A DNA stretch of 64,000 bases from Streptomyces sp. 2114.4 (GTDB taxonomy: Bacteria > Actinomycetota > Actinomycetes > Streptomycetales > Streptomycetaceae). The stretch spans positions 1,736,001 through 1,800,000 of the forward strand of contig NZ_FYEY01000001.1 in assembly GCF_900187385.1 (NCBI RefSeq), in the 5' to 3' direction. Below the pieces are notes generated by a model. That model made no database searches, was not told the DNA's origin, and was given only the letters and a program-made list of their open reading frames with translations. A program made the position numbers and the translations under genes. Below, piece by piece: positions 24,834 to 33,235 of this stretch (within the stretch, counting starts at the first letter, position 1; each line of letters opens with the position of its first letter).

Positions 24834-27457
24834 CGGTCCCCCTTGGCAGCCGTGCCGATGGAGGCGATCCGGCCGGCCAGTGTGTCGACGGCCTGCGGTC
24901 CTGCGGGCACGCACTGTCCGTGCGAGGCGCCGGCCAGCTGCCGGAAGGCGAAGGTGTCACAGCCGGACCGGCCCAGCACCAGCGCCAGGATGGGCACGTC
25001 GGGCTTCTCCTCGAGGAGGGCGCCGAGCGTCCGTTCCACGCTCGCCGCACGGCGGCCCGCGCCGTCGTCCTGGTCGAGCAGGAGCACGATGGCCTTGTTG
25101 GTGGCCGGGGACTTCTTCATCGTGCGCAGGGCACGGGTCAGCGCCTCCTCCATCGCGGCGCCGTGTTCGACCAGTTCGCCGCCGGCGATCCGGTCCAGCG
25201 CCGCCTTGCCCTGGGCCGGGTCGGCGCTGCCCAGCCGGACGAGCTCGCCCACCGCGTCGGGGTCGGCGGGGTGCTCGCGGTCCGGGAAGGCCCACAGGCC
25301 GTAGGTGTGGCGCGGGCCGGCCATCTCCAGGGCGCGTCCGGCCGCGCTCAGGGCGACCGGGAGCCTGCCGCCGTCCGCCATGGAGGTGGAGGTGTCCATG
25401 AGGATCAGCACCTGGCTGGATTTCTGTGCCTTGTCGTAGCCGTCCAGCACCTGCGAGACCTGCTCCGGGCCGGCTGTGAACGGCACGATCCGTCCGACGG
25501 GGTTGACGTCCGCGCGGCTGTCCCGCAGCGGTGAGCCCGGTGGCGGGCTCGCCTCCCGCACCCCGCGGTAGCCCTGCGCGGTGAGGGTGCGCTGCCCGCC
25601 GTCGGGGGCGCGCAGCCAGGTGGCGAAGCTCGCCACGGCGGCCTGCCGCACGGTGGCGTCCGTGGCGCCCTGCCAGTCGACGCGGACCAGGGGGTGGTCG
25701 AGCGCGGGGACGTTTCGGGGGTAGTAGGCGAGGTAGCGGTTGCGGTACGGGAGCGCGGACGGGCGGGCCGGGCAACTGCCGATGGCGTGGCCGAGGTTGT
25801 AGTCGGCGAGGGACTTCTCCGACACCAGGGGCGCGGACTTCGCGCGGTCGACGGAGCCGGCGGCGTCGGTGCCGGTGTCGGGCCGCAGCGAACACAGCAG
25901 CTCGGTGCTGCCCGCGTACTGACTGCCCGGGGCGGACAGCCGCTCCTCGGCCTGCCGGGCGAGGGTGAGGTCGGGCGCTCCCGTCGAGGTGCCGTCCGGG
26001 CCGTCGTGGGCGAGGTAGAGGCCGAGGGTGTGCAGCAGCCCGGTGCCGGACAGCACCGGGCTGGGCCGCAGGAGTGAGAGGTCGTGGTGGCTGCCGTCGG
26101 TCTGGGTGAGCAGATCCGGCCAGGAGGCGTCGGCCGGGTCGACGTCGACCAGCCGCCGGCTCTCCGGGATGCCGACGACCAGCGGGGTGTAGGCGACGGG
26201 GGCGCTGTAGTGGAGGGTCGCCGGGGAGGCCGTGGCGGGCATACCGCGGCGGGCCTCGTAGTAGTCGGCGGTGGACTCGGGGATCCAGATGTCGGGCTGG
26301 GGTCCGGGCCGGTTGAGCGGGTCGAGGCCCTTGTCGGCCGGCCGGGCCTGCCCGGTCCCCAGGGCCTCGCCCTGCCAGCGTCCGGCGGCGGCGAAGCCCT
26401 GGTCGACCTGGTCCCGGGCGGCGGAGTAGACGGTGATCTGGGCCCGCCGGCAGCCGTCGGGGAGGTTGCCCTCGCCGGTCAGGGGCCGGGTGTTGGTCTC
26501 GGACAGCTCGTAGTCGAAGGCGGCCTGGCGCAGCGCGGGTTCGGCCTCGGGGGCGGTGAGCAGCCGCAGTTCGAGGGCGGGCGGGCAGGGCGCCTGGTCG
26601 TTCGGGAGCTGGAGCAGGACGACGCCGGTGACGGCCGGTACGAAGATGATCGCCAGGATCAGCAGGAGTCCGGTCCAGCGCCGGAAGGACGACTTCAGCC
26701 GGCGGCGTAAGCGGATCCGCAGCGGGGTCGGCGGGCGGGCCTCGGGGGTGGCGAAGGACAGGATGACGTCGTCGACGGTGTTCTGCTTCGCCGAGCGCGG
26801 CTCCCAGACGTCGCCCATCGGGGTCCGTTCACCGGCCAGTTGTTCCCGCAGCGCCTGGACCAGGTCCTCGAAGGTGACGAACTGTTTGCCGGGGATGCCC
26901 TGTTCCAGGATCTGGACCAGGGCACGGTTGAAGACGCTGCCCCCGGTGGGTTCCTCGCCGCTGAAGATCCGGCGGTTGGGCTGCGCGGCCATCAGCAGCG
27001 AGGTCGGGTTGCGGCAGGAGTAAAAGGCCTCGCTCGCGTTGCCGGCGTAACAGCACTCCAGGACGATCACGATGCGGTCGGCCCGTGCGTTGTCCAGATA
27101 GGACAGCACGGTGTCCTGCCAGGAGACGGTCTTGTGCCGCCGTTCCGAGGCGCCGACCATGAGGTGCAGATTGCCGCCGTCGCTGCCCACCCGGCCGTGG
27201 CCGGAGAAGTACACCAGCAGCAGCCCGCGCGCCTCCTGGACGACGGTGTCCAGCGCCTGTTCCACCTCCCAGGGCTCCTGGGGCCGGCAGGTGACGACCT
27301 CGCCCTTGGTGAACAGATCGGTGCCGGGGGCGAGCAGGGCCTGCTCCAGCTTGTGGACGTTGTCCTTCACCGCGGGCAGCGGGCGCAGCGTGCGGTAGTC
27401 GTCGACGCTGATCAGCAGCGCCCGGTTGACCTTGCCCCGTGCGTCGTATTCGGACAT
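24830..27457 (-). CDS. transmembrane caspase-like protease with substrate-binding-like region and VWA domain
   Basis: 875 aa. Residues 1-235 are a caspase (C14) domain: LLISVDDYRTLRPLPAVKDN, catalytic His in VYFSGHGR (about H87) and Cys in VLECCYAG (about C136). A basic stretch and one membrane helix (about 262-283, LLLILAIIFVPAVTGVVLLQ) follow. The outer part (about 284-680) resembles a periplasmic substrate-binding fold (PDIWIPESTADYYEARRG, APVAYTPLVVGIPESRRLVD). From about 683 a VWA domain carries the MIDAS DTSTS (about 688) and a later LLLDQDDG. By topology the protease is inside and the binding and VWA modules outside. It lies between an EACC1-like gene (5 bp) and a lipoprotein gene (ATGA overlap). 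Established: EACC1-associated caspases belong to actinobacterial conflict systems. Ligand and substrate are unknown. Confidence 0.88.
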   Translation of the reverse strand: MSEYDARGKVNRALLISVDDYRTLRPLPAVKDNVHKLEQALLAPGTDLFTKGEVVTCRPQEPWEVEQALDTVVQEARGLLLVYFSGHGRVGSDGGNLHLMVGASERRHKTVSWQDTVLSYLDNARADRIVIVLECCYAGNASEAFYSCRNPTSLLMAAQPNRRIFSGEEPTGGSVFNRALVQILEQGIPGKQFVTFEDLVQALREQLAGERTPMGDVWEPRSAKQNTVDDVILSFATPEARPPTPLRIRLRRRLKSSFRRWTGLLLILAIIFVPAVTGVVLLQLPNDQAPCPPALELRLLTAPEAEPALRQAAFDYELSETNTRPLTGEGNLPDGCRRAQITVYSAARDQVDQGFAAAGRWQGEALGTGQARPADKGLDPLNRPGPQPDIWIPESTADYYEARRGMPATASPATLHYSAPVAYTPLVVGIPESRRLVDVDPADASWPDLLTQTDGSHHDLSLLRPSPVLSGTGLLHTLGLYLAHDGPDGTSTGAPDLTLARQAEERLSAPGSQYAGSTELLCSLRPDTGTDAAGSVDRAKSAPLVSEKSLADYNLGHAIGSCPARPSALPYRNRYLAYYPRNVPALDHPLVRVDWQGATDATVRQAAVASFATWLRAPDGGQRTLTAQGYRGVREASPPPGSPLRDSRADVNPVGRIVPFTAGPEQVSQVLDGYDKAQKSSQVLILMDTSTSMADGGRLPVALSAAGRALEMAGPRHTYGLWAFPDREHPADPDAVGELVRLGSADPAQGKAALDRIAGGELVEHGAAMEEALTRALRTMKKSPATNKAIVLLLDQDDGAGRRAASVERTLGALLEEKPDVPILALVLGRSGCDTFAFRQLAGASHGQCVPAGPQAVDTLAGRIASIGTAAKGDR

Positions 27458-27462
27458 CCGGC

Positions 27463-27906
27463 TCAGTCCCCGGGGGTGCTGCCGCTCCCGTCCGCCGGGC
27501 TGCCGGGATCGGGGTGTTCGGGGGCCGCGGTGGCCGGGCCCGTGTCGCCGAGCTCGTGCAGGTCCCCGTCACCGGCCCCGACCGCGACGGCGGGCCGCTC
27601 GCCGGTGTCGCGTTCCTCCCGGCGCCGGCGCAGCCACTCCTGCAGGGCGATGGTGAGACTTTTGGTGATCTCGCCGGTGACGGCGCCGATGATGACCAGG
27701 ATCAGCTCGTCGAGGCCGGCGGCCATGTCACCGGGGCCGTCGTCGCTCTCGTCCGCCGGCCGCGGCCGGAGCAGCCAGTCGTGGCCGTGCCGGTCCAGCC
27801 ACGGCTCTCGCTCCAGCCAGGCCCTGAGGTCTTCGAGGTCCTGGTCCGGATTGTTGGTGCCCGTGATCCTGAGGCGGATCTCGTGGCGGTCAGCGCTCTG
27901 CGGCAT
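27463..27906 (-). CDS. EACC1-like effector-associated component
   Basis: 147 aa from ATG 27906 (GGAAGGGGG upstream); ATG 27939 is an alternative. The first 105 residues fit the effector-associated constant component 1 pattern: an N-terminal strand EIRLRITG, then DQDLEDLRAWLEREPWL, a polar hinge, a hydrophobic helix LDELILVIIGAVTGEITKSL and the closing helix IALQEWLRRRREE. The C-terminal 45 residues are acidic and disordered. Known: EACC1 domains accompany caspase- or trypsin-like effectors in conflict systems and are thought to act as adaptors. It is the first gene of the operon, 5 bp before the caspase gene. Assignment is by pattern recognition only. Confidence 0.75.
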   Translation of the reverse strand: MPQSADRHEIRLRITGTNNPDQDLEDLRAWLEREPWLDRHGHDWLLRPRPADESDDGPGDMAAGLDELILVIIGAVTGEITKSLTIALQEWLRRRREERDTGERPAVAVGAGDGDLHELGDTGPATAAPEHPDPGSPADGSGSTPGD

Positions 27907-28074
27907 CCCCCGGCCCCCTTCCGGCGGCACCGTCGCCACCGTGCACCACCAGATAGTGACGTGAGATCAGGGGCCCGGGCAACCGTCTGTGACCTTCCTG
28001 CCACGCTGTGGCGTGCACCACAGCGCGTGCCACGGGGCAGCGTTGCAGGTCAAGGGCGAGTTGACGGGCATCGC

Positions 28075-28265
28075 GGGGCGTGGTGGACTGCCGGAGCCAT
28101 TCGGCGACAGCTGAGGAAGTCCGGTGCGAATCCGGCGCGGTCCCGCCACTGTCACCGGGGAGCGTTCCTCCAGCGAAGGCCACGGTCCGCCTCGCGTACG
28201 TCCGATGACGTACGCAGGGACTGGAAGGCCGGAGGACTCGCCGATCCGGGAGCCAGGAGACTCTT
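28075..28265 (+). promoter_or_regulatory. cobalamin riboswitch (B12 element) upstream of cobD
   Basis: The conserved core is clear: GGAAGTCCGGTGCGAATCCG, GCGGTCCCGCCACTGT (the B12 box at about 28139-28152), then GGAAGGCCGGAGGACTCG and the closing helix around GGGAGCCAGGAGAC. The edges are approximate. It is on the plus strand, ahead of the whole cobalamin operon. Known: binding of adenosylcobalamin represses downstream expression. It lies in a 488-base spacer; the first 160 bases contain the promoter regions of the divergent EACC1 operon and this element. Confidence 0.95.
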
Positions 28266-28316
28266 GTCGCCGTCACGTCGAGCCAGGGCGCGGACCCTGA
28301 GTGAGGACACACCGCC

Positions 28317-28391
28317 ATGCCCGGCCGCCCTTCGAGATCTTCACTGCCCGCCGCCACAGGGCCCGTTGGACACGCCGCAGCGGCGGTCTGA
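28317..28391 (+). CDS. possible 24-aa leader peptide between riboswitch and cobD
   Basis: ATG 28317 has GAGGA 10 bases upstream and opens 24 codons (MPGRPSRSSLPAATGPVGHA then AAAV) ending in TGA at 28389-28391, 3 bases before the GTG of cobD. The start could be sequestered by the riboswitch, with cobD translated by coupling. There is no protein homology to support it; the evidence is ribosome site and position only. Confidence 0.35.
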   Translation: MPGRPSRSSLPAATGPVGHAAAAV

Positions 28392-28394
28392 CCG

Positions 28395-29456
28395 GTGCGC
28401 GGCGAACACGCGGGATATGCGTGCGGCGCGGCCCTCGGCTTTCTCGGCGATCTGATCGCGGCGGACCCGCGGCGCGGCCATCCGGTGGCCGCCTTCGGAC
28501 GGGCCGCGAGCGCCGTCGAACGCCGGCTGTGGCGCGATCACCGCGGATACGGGGCGGCGCACGCCGTGCTGTGCGCGGGCGGTGCCGCCGCCGGGGCCGC
28601 GCTGCTGCAGCGCGCCGTACGGGCCGCCGCCCCCGCTCCCCTGCGCGACGGCGCCCGGATCGCGCTGACCGCGGCGACGGTCTGGGCGGTGCTGGGCGGC
28701 ACGTCGCTCGGCCGGGAGGCCCGGGCCGTCGGCGGTGCGCTGACGGCGGGTGACCTGGACGTGGCGCGGGAGCGGCTGCCGCATCTGTGCGGCCGCGATC
28801 CGCAGGCCCTGGACGGGCCCCAGATGGCCCGCGCGGTGGTGGAGTCGGTCGCCGAGAACACCTCGGACGCCGTGGTCGGCGCCCTGGTGTGGGGCGCGCT
28901 GGGCGGGGTGCCCGGTCTGGTGGCGTTCCGGGCGGTGAACACCCTGGACGCGATGGTGGGGCACAAGTCGCCGCGCCACCGCCGCTTCGGCTGGGCCTCG
29001 GCCCGGCTCGACGACCTCGCCGGCTGGCCCGGCTCCCGGCTGACCGCCGCCCTGACCGTGCTCGCGGGCCCCGACCGGCGCGGTGCGCTGCGGGCCTGGC
29101 GGGCGGACGGCGGCGCCCATCCGAGCCCCAACGCGGGCCCGGTGGAGGCGTCGTTCGCGGGCGCGCTGGGCGTCCGGCTGGGCGGCACGCTGGCCTACGG
29201 CGGGCGGGTGGAGCACCGGCCGCAGCTCAACGGCGGGGCGCCGCCGGTCGCGGTGCCCGACATCGAACGGGCGGTGCGGCTCTCGCGCCGGGTGAGCGTC
29301 CTGGCGCTGGCGACGACGGTGGCGGCGCGGCTGGCGGCCGGGGCGCTGCGGCGGGCCCCGGGGAGTGCCGTCCGCCCGGCCGCGGGTGCGGTATCGCGCA
29401 GGACCGTGCGGGCACTGGCGCGTACGGCTCACGACAGCCGGAGTCCCGGCGTATGA
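28395..29456 (+). CDS. cobD: cobalamin biosynthesis protein CobD/CbiB
   Basis: 353 aa, a typical length. This polytopic membrane protein attaches aminopropanol (phosphate) to adenosylcobyric acid, giving adenosylcobinamide. Family motifs: LGFLGDLIAADPRRGHPVAA near the N terminus, RAVVESVAENTSDAVVGALV in the middle, NTLDAMVGHKSPRHRRFGWA, and HPSPNAGPVEASFAGALGVR. GTG 28395 fits the family start; the upstream leader ORF ends 3 bases before it. It is the first structural gene after the B12 riboswitch, and cobQ follows after 10 bp. The C-terminal 50 residues are Ala/Arg-rich and variable. Confidence 0.93.
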   Translation: MRGEHAGYACGAALGFLGDLIAADPRRGHPVAAFGRAASAVERRLWRDHRGYGAAHAVLCAGGAAAGAALLQRAVRAAAPAPLRDGARIALTAATVWAVLGGTSLGREARAVGGALTAGDLDVARERLPHLCGRDPQALDGPQMARAVVESVAENTSDAVVGALVWGALGGVPGLVAFRAVNTLDAMVGHKSPRHRRFGWASARLDDLAGWPGSRLTAALTVLAGPDRRGALRAWRADGGAHPSPNAGPVEASFAGALGVRLGGTLAYGGRVEHRPQLNGGAPPVAVPDIERAVRLSRRVSVLALATTVAARLAAGALRRAPGSAVRPAAGAVSRRTVRALARTAHDSRSPGV

Positions 29457-29466
29457 GGAGGACCCG

Positions 29467-31032
29467 GTGAACGGGCGGTTGAAGGCATCGGGCGGGGCCG
29501 TCGGCGGTGGCCTGTTGGTGGCCGGTACGACGTCCGACGCGGGCAAGAGCGTGGTGACGGCGGGCATCTGCCGCTGGCTGGCCCGGCAGGGCGTGCGGGT
29601 GGCGCCGTTCAAGGCGCAGAACATGTCGCTGAATTCGTTCGTCACGCGCGAGGGCGCGGAGATCGGACGGGCCCAGGCGATGCAGGCGGCCGCCGCGCGG
29701 GTGGAGCCGACCGCGCTGATGAACCCCGTCCTGCTCAAGCCCGGCAGCGACCGCAGCAGCCAGGTGGTGCTGCTGGGGAAGCCGGTGGGCGAGCTCAGTG
29801 CCCGGGGCTACCACGAGGGCCGCCAGGAGCAGTTGCTCGGCACGGTCACCGACTGCCTGGCGGAGCTGCGGCGTACCCATGACGCGGTGATCTGCGAGGG
29901 CGCCGGCAGTCCGGCCGAGATCAACCTGCGGCGCACCGACCTCGTGAACATGGGGCTGGCGCGGGCCGCCCGGATCCCGGTGGTGGTGGTCGGTGACATC
30001 GACCGCGGTGGGGTGTTCGCCTCCTTCTTCGGCACCACCGCGCTGCTGTCCAAGGAGGACCAGGCGCTGGTCGCGGGGTACCTCGTCAACAAGTTCCGCG
30101 GTGATGTGACGCTGCTGGAGCCGGGCTTGGAGATGCTGCGCGGCCTCACCGGGCGGCGGACGCTGGGCGTGCTGCCCTTCTCGCACGGTCTCGGCATCGA
30201 CGAGGAGGACGGACTGAGGGTGTCGCTGCGCGGTGCGGTGCGCGAGAGCGTGGTGGCTCCGCCGCACGGCGCCCAGGTGCTGCGGGTGGCGGTCTGTGCC
30301 GTCCCGCTGATGTCGAACTTCACGGACGTGGACGCGCTGGCCGCGGAGCCGGGCGTGGTGGTGCGGTTCGTGGACCGGGCCGAGGAGCTGGCCGATGCGG
30401 ACCTGGTGGTGCTGCCGGGGACCCGGGGCACGGTCCGGGCGCTGGCGTGGCTGCGCGAGCGCGGGCTGGCGGACGCGGTCGTCCGGCGGGCCGCCGAGGG
30501 CCGCCCGGTGCTGGGCATCTGCGGCGGCTTCCAGATGCTGGGCGAGCGCATCGAGGACGACGTGGAGTCCAAGGCCGGCACGGTCGACGGGCTGGGGCTG
30601 CTGCCCGTGCGCGTACGGTTCGCGGCGGAGAAGACCCTGGCGCGGCCGGTCGGCGAGGCGCTGGGCGAGCCGGTGGCGGGCTACGAGATCCACCACGGGG
30701 TCGCCGAGGTGACCGGCGGGGACGAGGCATTCATGTCCGACGGCCAGGGGCGGAGCCTGGACGGGTGCCGGGCCGGCTCCGTATGGGGCACGCACTGGCA
30801 CGGTTCGCTGGAGAGCGACGGCTTCCGGCGGGCCTTCCTGCGGCGCGTCGCGGCGGACGCGGGCCGGGCGTTCGTCCCGGCCCCCGACACCGCCTTCGCC
30901 GCCCTGCGCGAGGAACAGCTCGACCGGCTGGGCGATCTGATCGAGGAGCACGCGGACACCGGCGCGCTGCTGCGGCTGATCGAGGAGGGAGTACCGGAGG
31001 GGCTGCCGTTCGTGCCTCCGGGGGCGCCATGA
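29467..31032 (+). CDS. cobQ: cobyric acid synthase CobQ/CbiP
   Basis: 521 aa from GTG 29467 (AGGAG at 6 bases). The N-terminal dethiobiotin-synthase-like ATPase has GTTSDAGKSVVTAGICRWLA and FKAQNMSLNSFVT; the C-terminal type 1 glutamine amidotransferase domain has LGICGGFQMLG with Cys about 352 and the late His in THWHGSLE. It amidates four carboxylates of adenosylcobyrinic a,c-diamide using glutamine and ATP. Its stop overlaps a 25-codon ORF by ATGA, which in turn overlaps the chelatase gene. Confidence 0.95.
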   Translation: MNGRLKASGGAVGGGLLVAGTTSDAGKSVVTAGICRWLARQGVRVAPFKAQNMSLNSFVTREGAEIGRAQAMQAAAARVEPTALMNPVLLKPGSDRSSQVVLLGKPVGELSARGYHEGRQEQLLGTVTDCLAELRRTHDAVICEGAGSPAEINLRRTDLVNMGLARAARIPVVVVGDIDRGGVFASFFGTTALLSKEDQALVAGYLVNKFRGDVTLLEPGLEMLRGLTGRRTLGVLPFSHGLGIDEEDGLRVSLRGAVRESVVAPPHGAQVLRVAVCAVPLMSNFTDVDALAAEPGVVVRFVDRAEELADADLVVLPGTRGTVRALAWLRERGLADAVVRRAAEGRPVLGICGGFQMLGERIEDDVESKAGTVDGLGLLPVRVRFAAEKTLARPVGEALGEPVAGYEIHHGVAEVTGGDEAFMSDGQGRSLDGCRAGSVWGTHWHGSLESDGFRRAFLRRVAADAGRAFVPAPDTAFAALREEQLDRLGDLIEEHADTGALLRLIEEGVPEGLPFVPPGAP

Positions 31033-31106
31033 GGGTAGGCAACGGAAGACCGCGACCGGCACGGACGACACAGCCGCCCGACGACCTGGAGGACGACACC
31101 GTATGA
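31029..31106 (+). CDS. 25-codon ORF bridging cobQ and the chelatase gene (possible scar of cobN)
   Basis: ATG 31029 overlaps the cobQ stop (ATGA), the frame reads MRVGNGRPRPARTTQPPDDL then EDDTV, and its TGA at 31104-31106 overlaps the ATG of the chelatase gene (again ATGA). Double coupling is what one expects of a real gene in this operon. The position is where S. coelicolor, as I recall, has the roughly 1,200-codon cobN. Nothing in the 25 residues identifies it as CobN. It may be a deletion remnant kept in frame, or chance. Confidence 0.4.
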   Translation: MRVGNGRPRPARTTQPPDDLEDDTV

Positions 31107-33235
31107 CAACCGCTCACCACACCGCCCCGCAGTACCCCTTCACGGCGGTGGTCGGCATGGACGATCTGCGGCTGGCGCTGCTGCTGAACGCGGTGAGCCC
31201 CGCGGTGGGCGGCGTGCTGGTCCGCGGGGAGAAGGGCACCGCCAAGAGCACCGCCGTTCGGGCGCTGTCGGCGCTGATGCCGCAGGTGGACGTGGTCAGC
31301 GGCTGCCGCTTCGCCTGCGCCCCGGCCGCGCCCGACCCCGGCTGCCCCGACGGGCCGCACGAGAGCGCTGCCGCCGAGCAGCGCCCGACGCGGATGGTCG
31401 AACTGCCCGTCGGCGCCTCCGAGGACCGGCTGGTGGGCGCGCTGGACATCGAGCGGGCGCTGTCCGAGGGCGTGAAGGCCTTCGAGCCGGGCCTGCTGGC
31501 GGACGCGCACCGCGGCATCCTCTACGTCGACGAGGTCAACCTCCTCCACGACCACCTGGTGGACCTGCTGCTGGACGCGGCCGCCATGGGTGCCTCGTAC
31601 GTGGAGCGCGAGGGCGTCTCGGTCCGGCACGCGGCCCGCTTCCTGCTCGTCGGCACCATGAACCCCGAAGAGGGCGAGCTGCGGCCGCAGTTGCTGGACC
31701 GGTTCGGGCTCACCGTCGAGGTCGCCGCCTCCCGGGAGCCCGGCGAACGGGTGTCGGTGGTCCGGCGCCGGCTGGCCTACGACGCCGATCCGGCGGGTTT
31801 CGCGGCGGGCTGGGCGGCCGAGGAGGACGCGCTGCGCGGGCGGATCGCCGCCGCCCGGGAGCTGCTGCCGCGGGTGACGCTGGGCGACGGTGCCCTCCGG
31901 CAGATCGCCGCGACCTGCGCGGCGTTCGAGGTGGACGGGATGCGCGCGGACATCGTGATGGCGCGTACCGCCACCGCGCTGGCCGCTTGGGCGGGCCGGA
32001 CGGACGTCCTGGAGGAGGACGTGCGGCAGGCGGCGCTGCTGGCGCTGCCGCACCGCCGGCGCCGCAACCCCTTCGACGCGCCCGGCCTGGACGAGGACAA
32101 GCTCGACCGAACGCTGGAGGAGTTCGGCGGGGCGGACGAGGACGCGGACGGCCAGGGCACGGACGGCGAGGACGATCCGGACCCGGACGGCCCGGACGGC
32201 GGCCCCGGCGGGGGCGGTCCGGAGGGCGGCGGAGCGCCCCCTCAGGACGGCGGGGACGGCGGGCCGCAGGAGGCGCCCCCGGCGCAGAGCCCCGAACTCC
32301 CGCACCAGCAGGAGCGGGAGAGCGCCGAGGGCCCCGAGCGGCCTCGGGAGCAGCCCGCGGCCCCGGAGCAGTCCGAGGAAGGGGCCGCCGCGGGCGGCGA
32401 GAAGGCCGCGGTCGGCGCCGGTGAGCCGTTCCGTACCCGGCGGCTGGATGTGCCGGGCCTGGGCGAGGGCGCGGACGGCCGCAGGTCGCGGGCGCGGACC
32501 GCGCACGGCCGGACGACCGGGGCGCGGCGTCCGCACGGCGCCCTGGGCAAGCTGCACCTGGCGGCGACCGTGCAGGCCGCGGCGCCGCACCAGCGGGCGC
32601 GCGGCCGCCACGGGCGGGGTCTGGTGGTGCGCAGGGACGATCTGCGCGAGGCGGTACGCGAGGGGCGGGAGGGCAATCTGGTCCTGTTCGTCGTGGACGC
32701 CTCCGGTTCGATGGCGGCCCGCAAGCGGATGAGCGCGGTCAAGGGCGCGGTGCTCTCGCTGCTGCTGGACGCCTACCAGCGGCGCGACAAGATCGGCATG
32801 ATCACCTTCCGCGGCACCGGCGCCGAGCTGGCGCTGCCCCCGACCTCGTCGGTGGAGGCGGGCGCGGCGCGGCTGGAGCAGTTGCCGACGGGCGGCCGCA
32901 CGCCGCTGTCGGAGGGCCTGTTGAAGGCCCATGAGGTGCTGCGGGTGGAACGGATGCGGGATGCCTCGCGGCGGCCGCTGCTGGTGGTCGTCACCGACGG
33001 CCGGGCGACCGGCGGCCCGGAGCCCGTCGTGCGCGCCGCCCGCGCGGCCCGCCTGCTGGCGGCCGAGGGCACCGCTTCGGTGGTCGTGGACTGCGAGGCG
33101 GGCCCGGTGCGGCTGGGTCTCGCGGGCGAGCTGGCCCGTGACCTGCAGGGCACCGCGGTCACCCTCGACGAACTGCGCGCGGACAGCGTCTCCGCGCTCG
33201 TACGGACCGTACAAGGCAACAGGAAGGCCGCGTAA
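31103..33235 (+). CDS. putative cobaltochelatase, ChlI-ChlD (AAA+ and VWA) fusion
   Basis: 710 aa. The N-terminal AAA+ domain has Walker A RGEKGTAKST (about 41-50), Walker B ILYVDEVNLL and LLVGTMNPEEGELRPQLLDR. A long acidic Glu/Asp/Pro/Gly linker (about 330-450) follows, then a VWA domain with the MIDAS DASGSM (D about 532) and TGGRTPLSEGL. This is the ChlI/ChlD or CobS/CobT-like ATPase that drives metal insertion by a large catalytic subunit (CobN). No CobN is encoded in the window. ATG 31103 follows GGAGGA, and its stop overlaps the cobO start (TAATG). Confidence 0.92.
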   Translation: MTTAHHTAPQYPFTAVVGMDDLRLALLLNAVSPAVGGVLVRGEKGTAKSTAVRALSALMPQVDVVSGCRFACAPAAPDPGCPDGPHESAAAEQRPTRMVELPVGASEDRLVGALDIERALSEGVKAFEPGLLADAHRGILYVDEVNLLHDHLVDLLLDAAAMGASYVEREGVSVRHAARFLLVGTMNPEEGELRPQLLDRFGLTVEVAASREPGERVSVVRRRLAYDADPAGFAAGWAAEEDALRGRIAAARELLPRVTLGDGALRQIAATCAAFEVDGMRADIVMARTATALAAWAGRTDVLEEDVRQAALLALPHRRRRNPFDAPGLDEDKLDRTLEEFGGADEDADGQGTDGEDDPDPDGPDGGPGGGGPEGGGAPPQDGGDGGPQEAPPAQSPELPHQQERESAEGPERPREQPAAPEQSEEGAAAGGEKAAVGAGEPFRTRRLDVPGLGEGADGRRSRARTAHGRTTGARRPHGALGKLHLAATVQAAAPHQRARGRHGRGLVVRRDDLREAVREGREGNLVLFVVDASGSMAARKRMSAVKGAVLSLLLDAYQRRDKIGMITFRGTGAELALPPTSSVEAGAARLEQLPTGGRTPLSEGLLKAHEVLRVERMRDASRRPLLVVVTDGRATGGPEPVVRAARAARLLAAEGTASVVVDCEAGPVRLGLAGELARDLQGTAVTLDELRADSVSALVRTVQGNRKAA

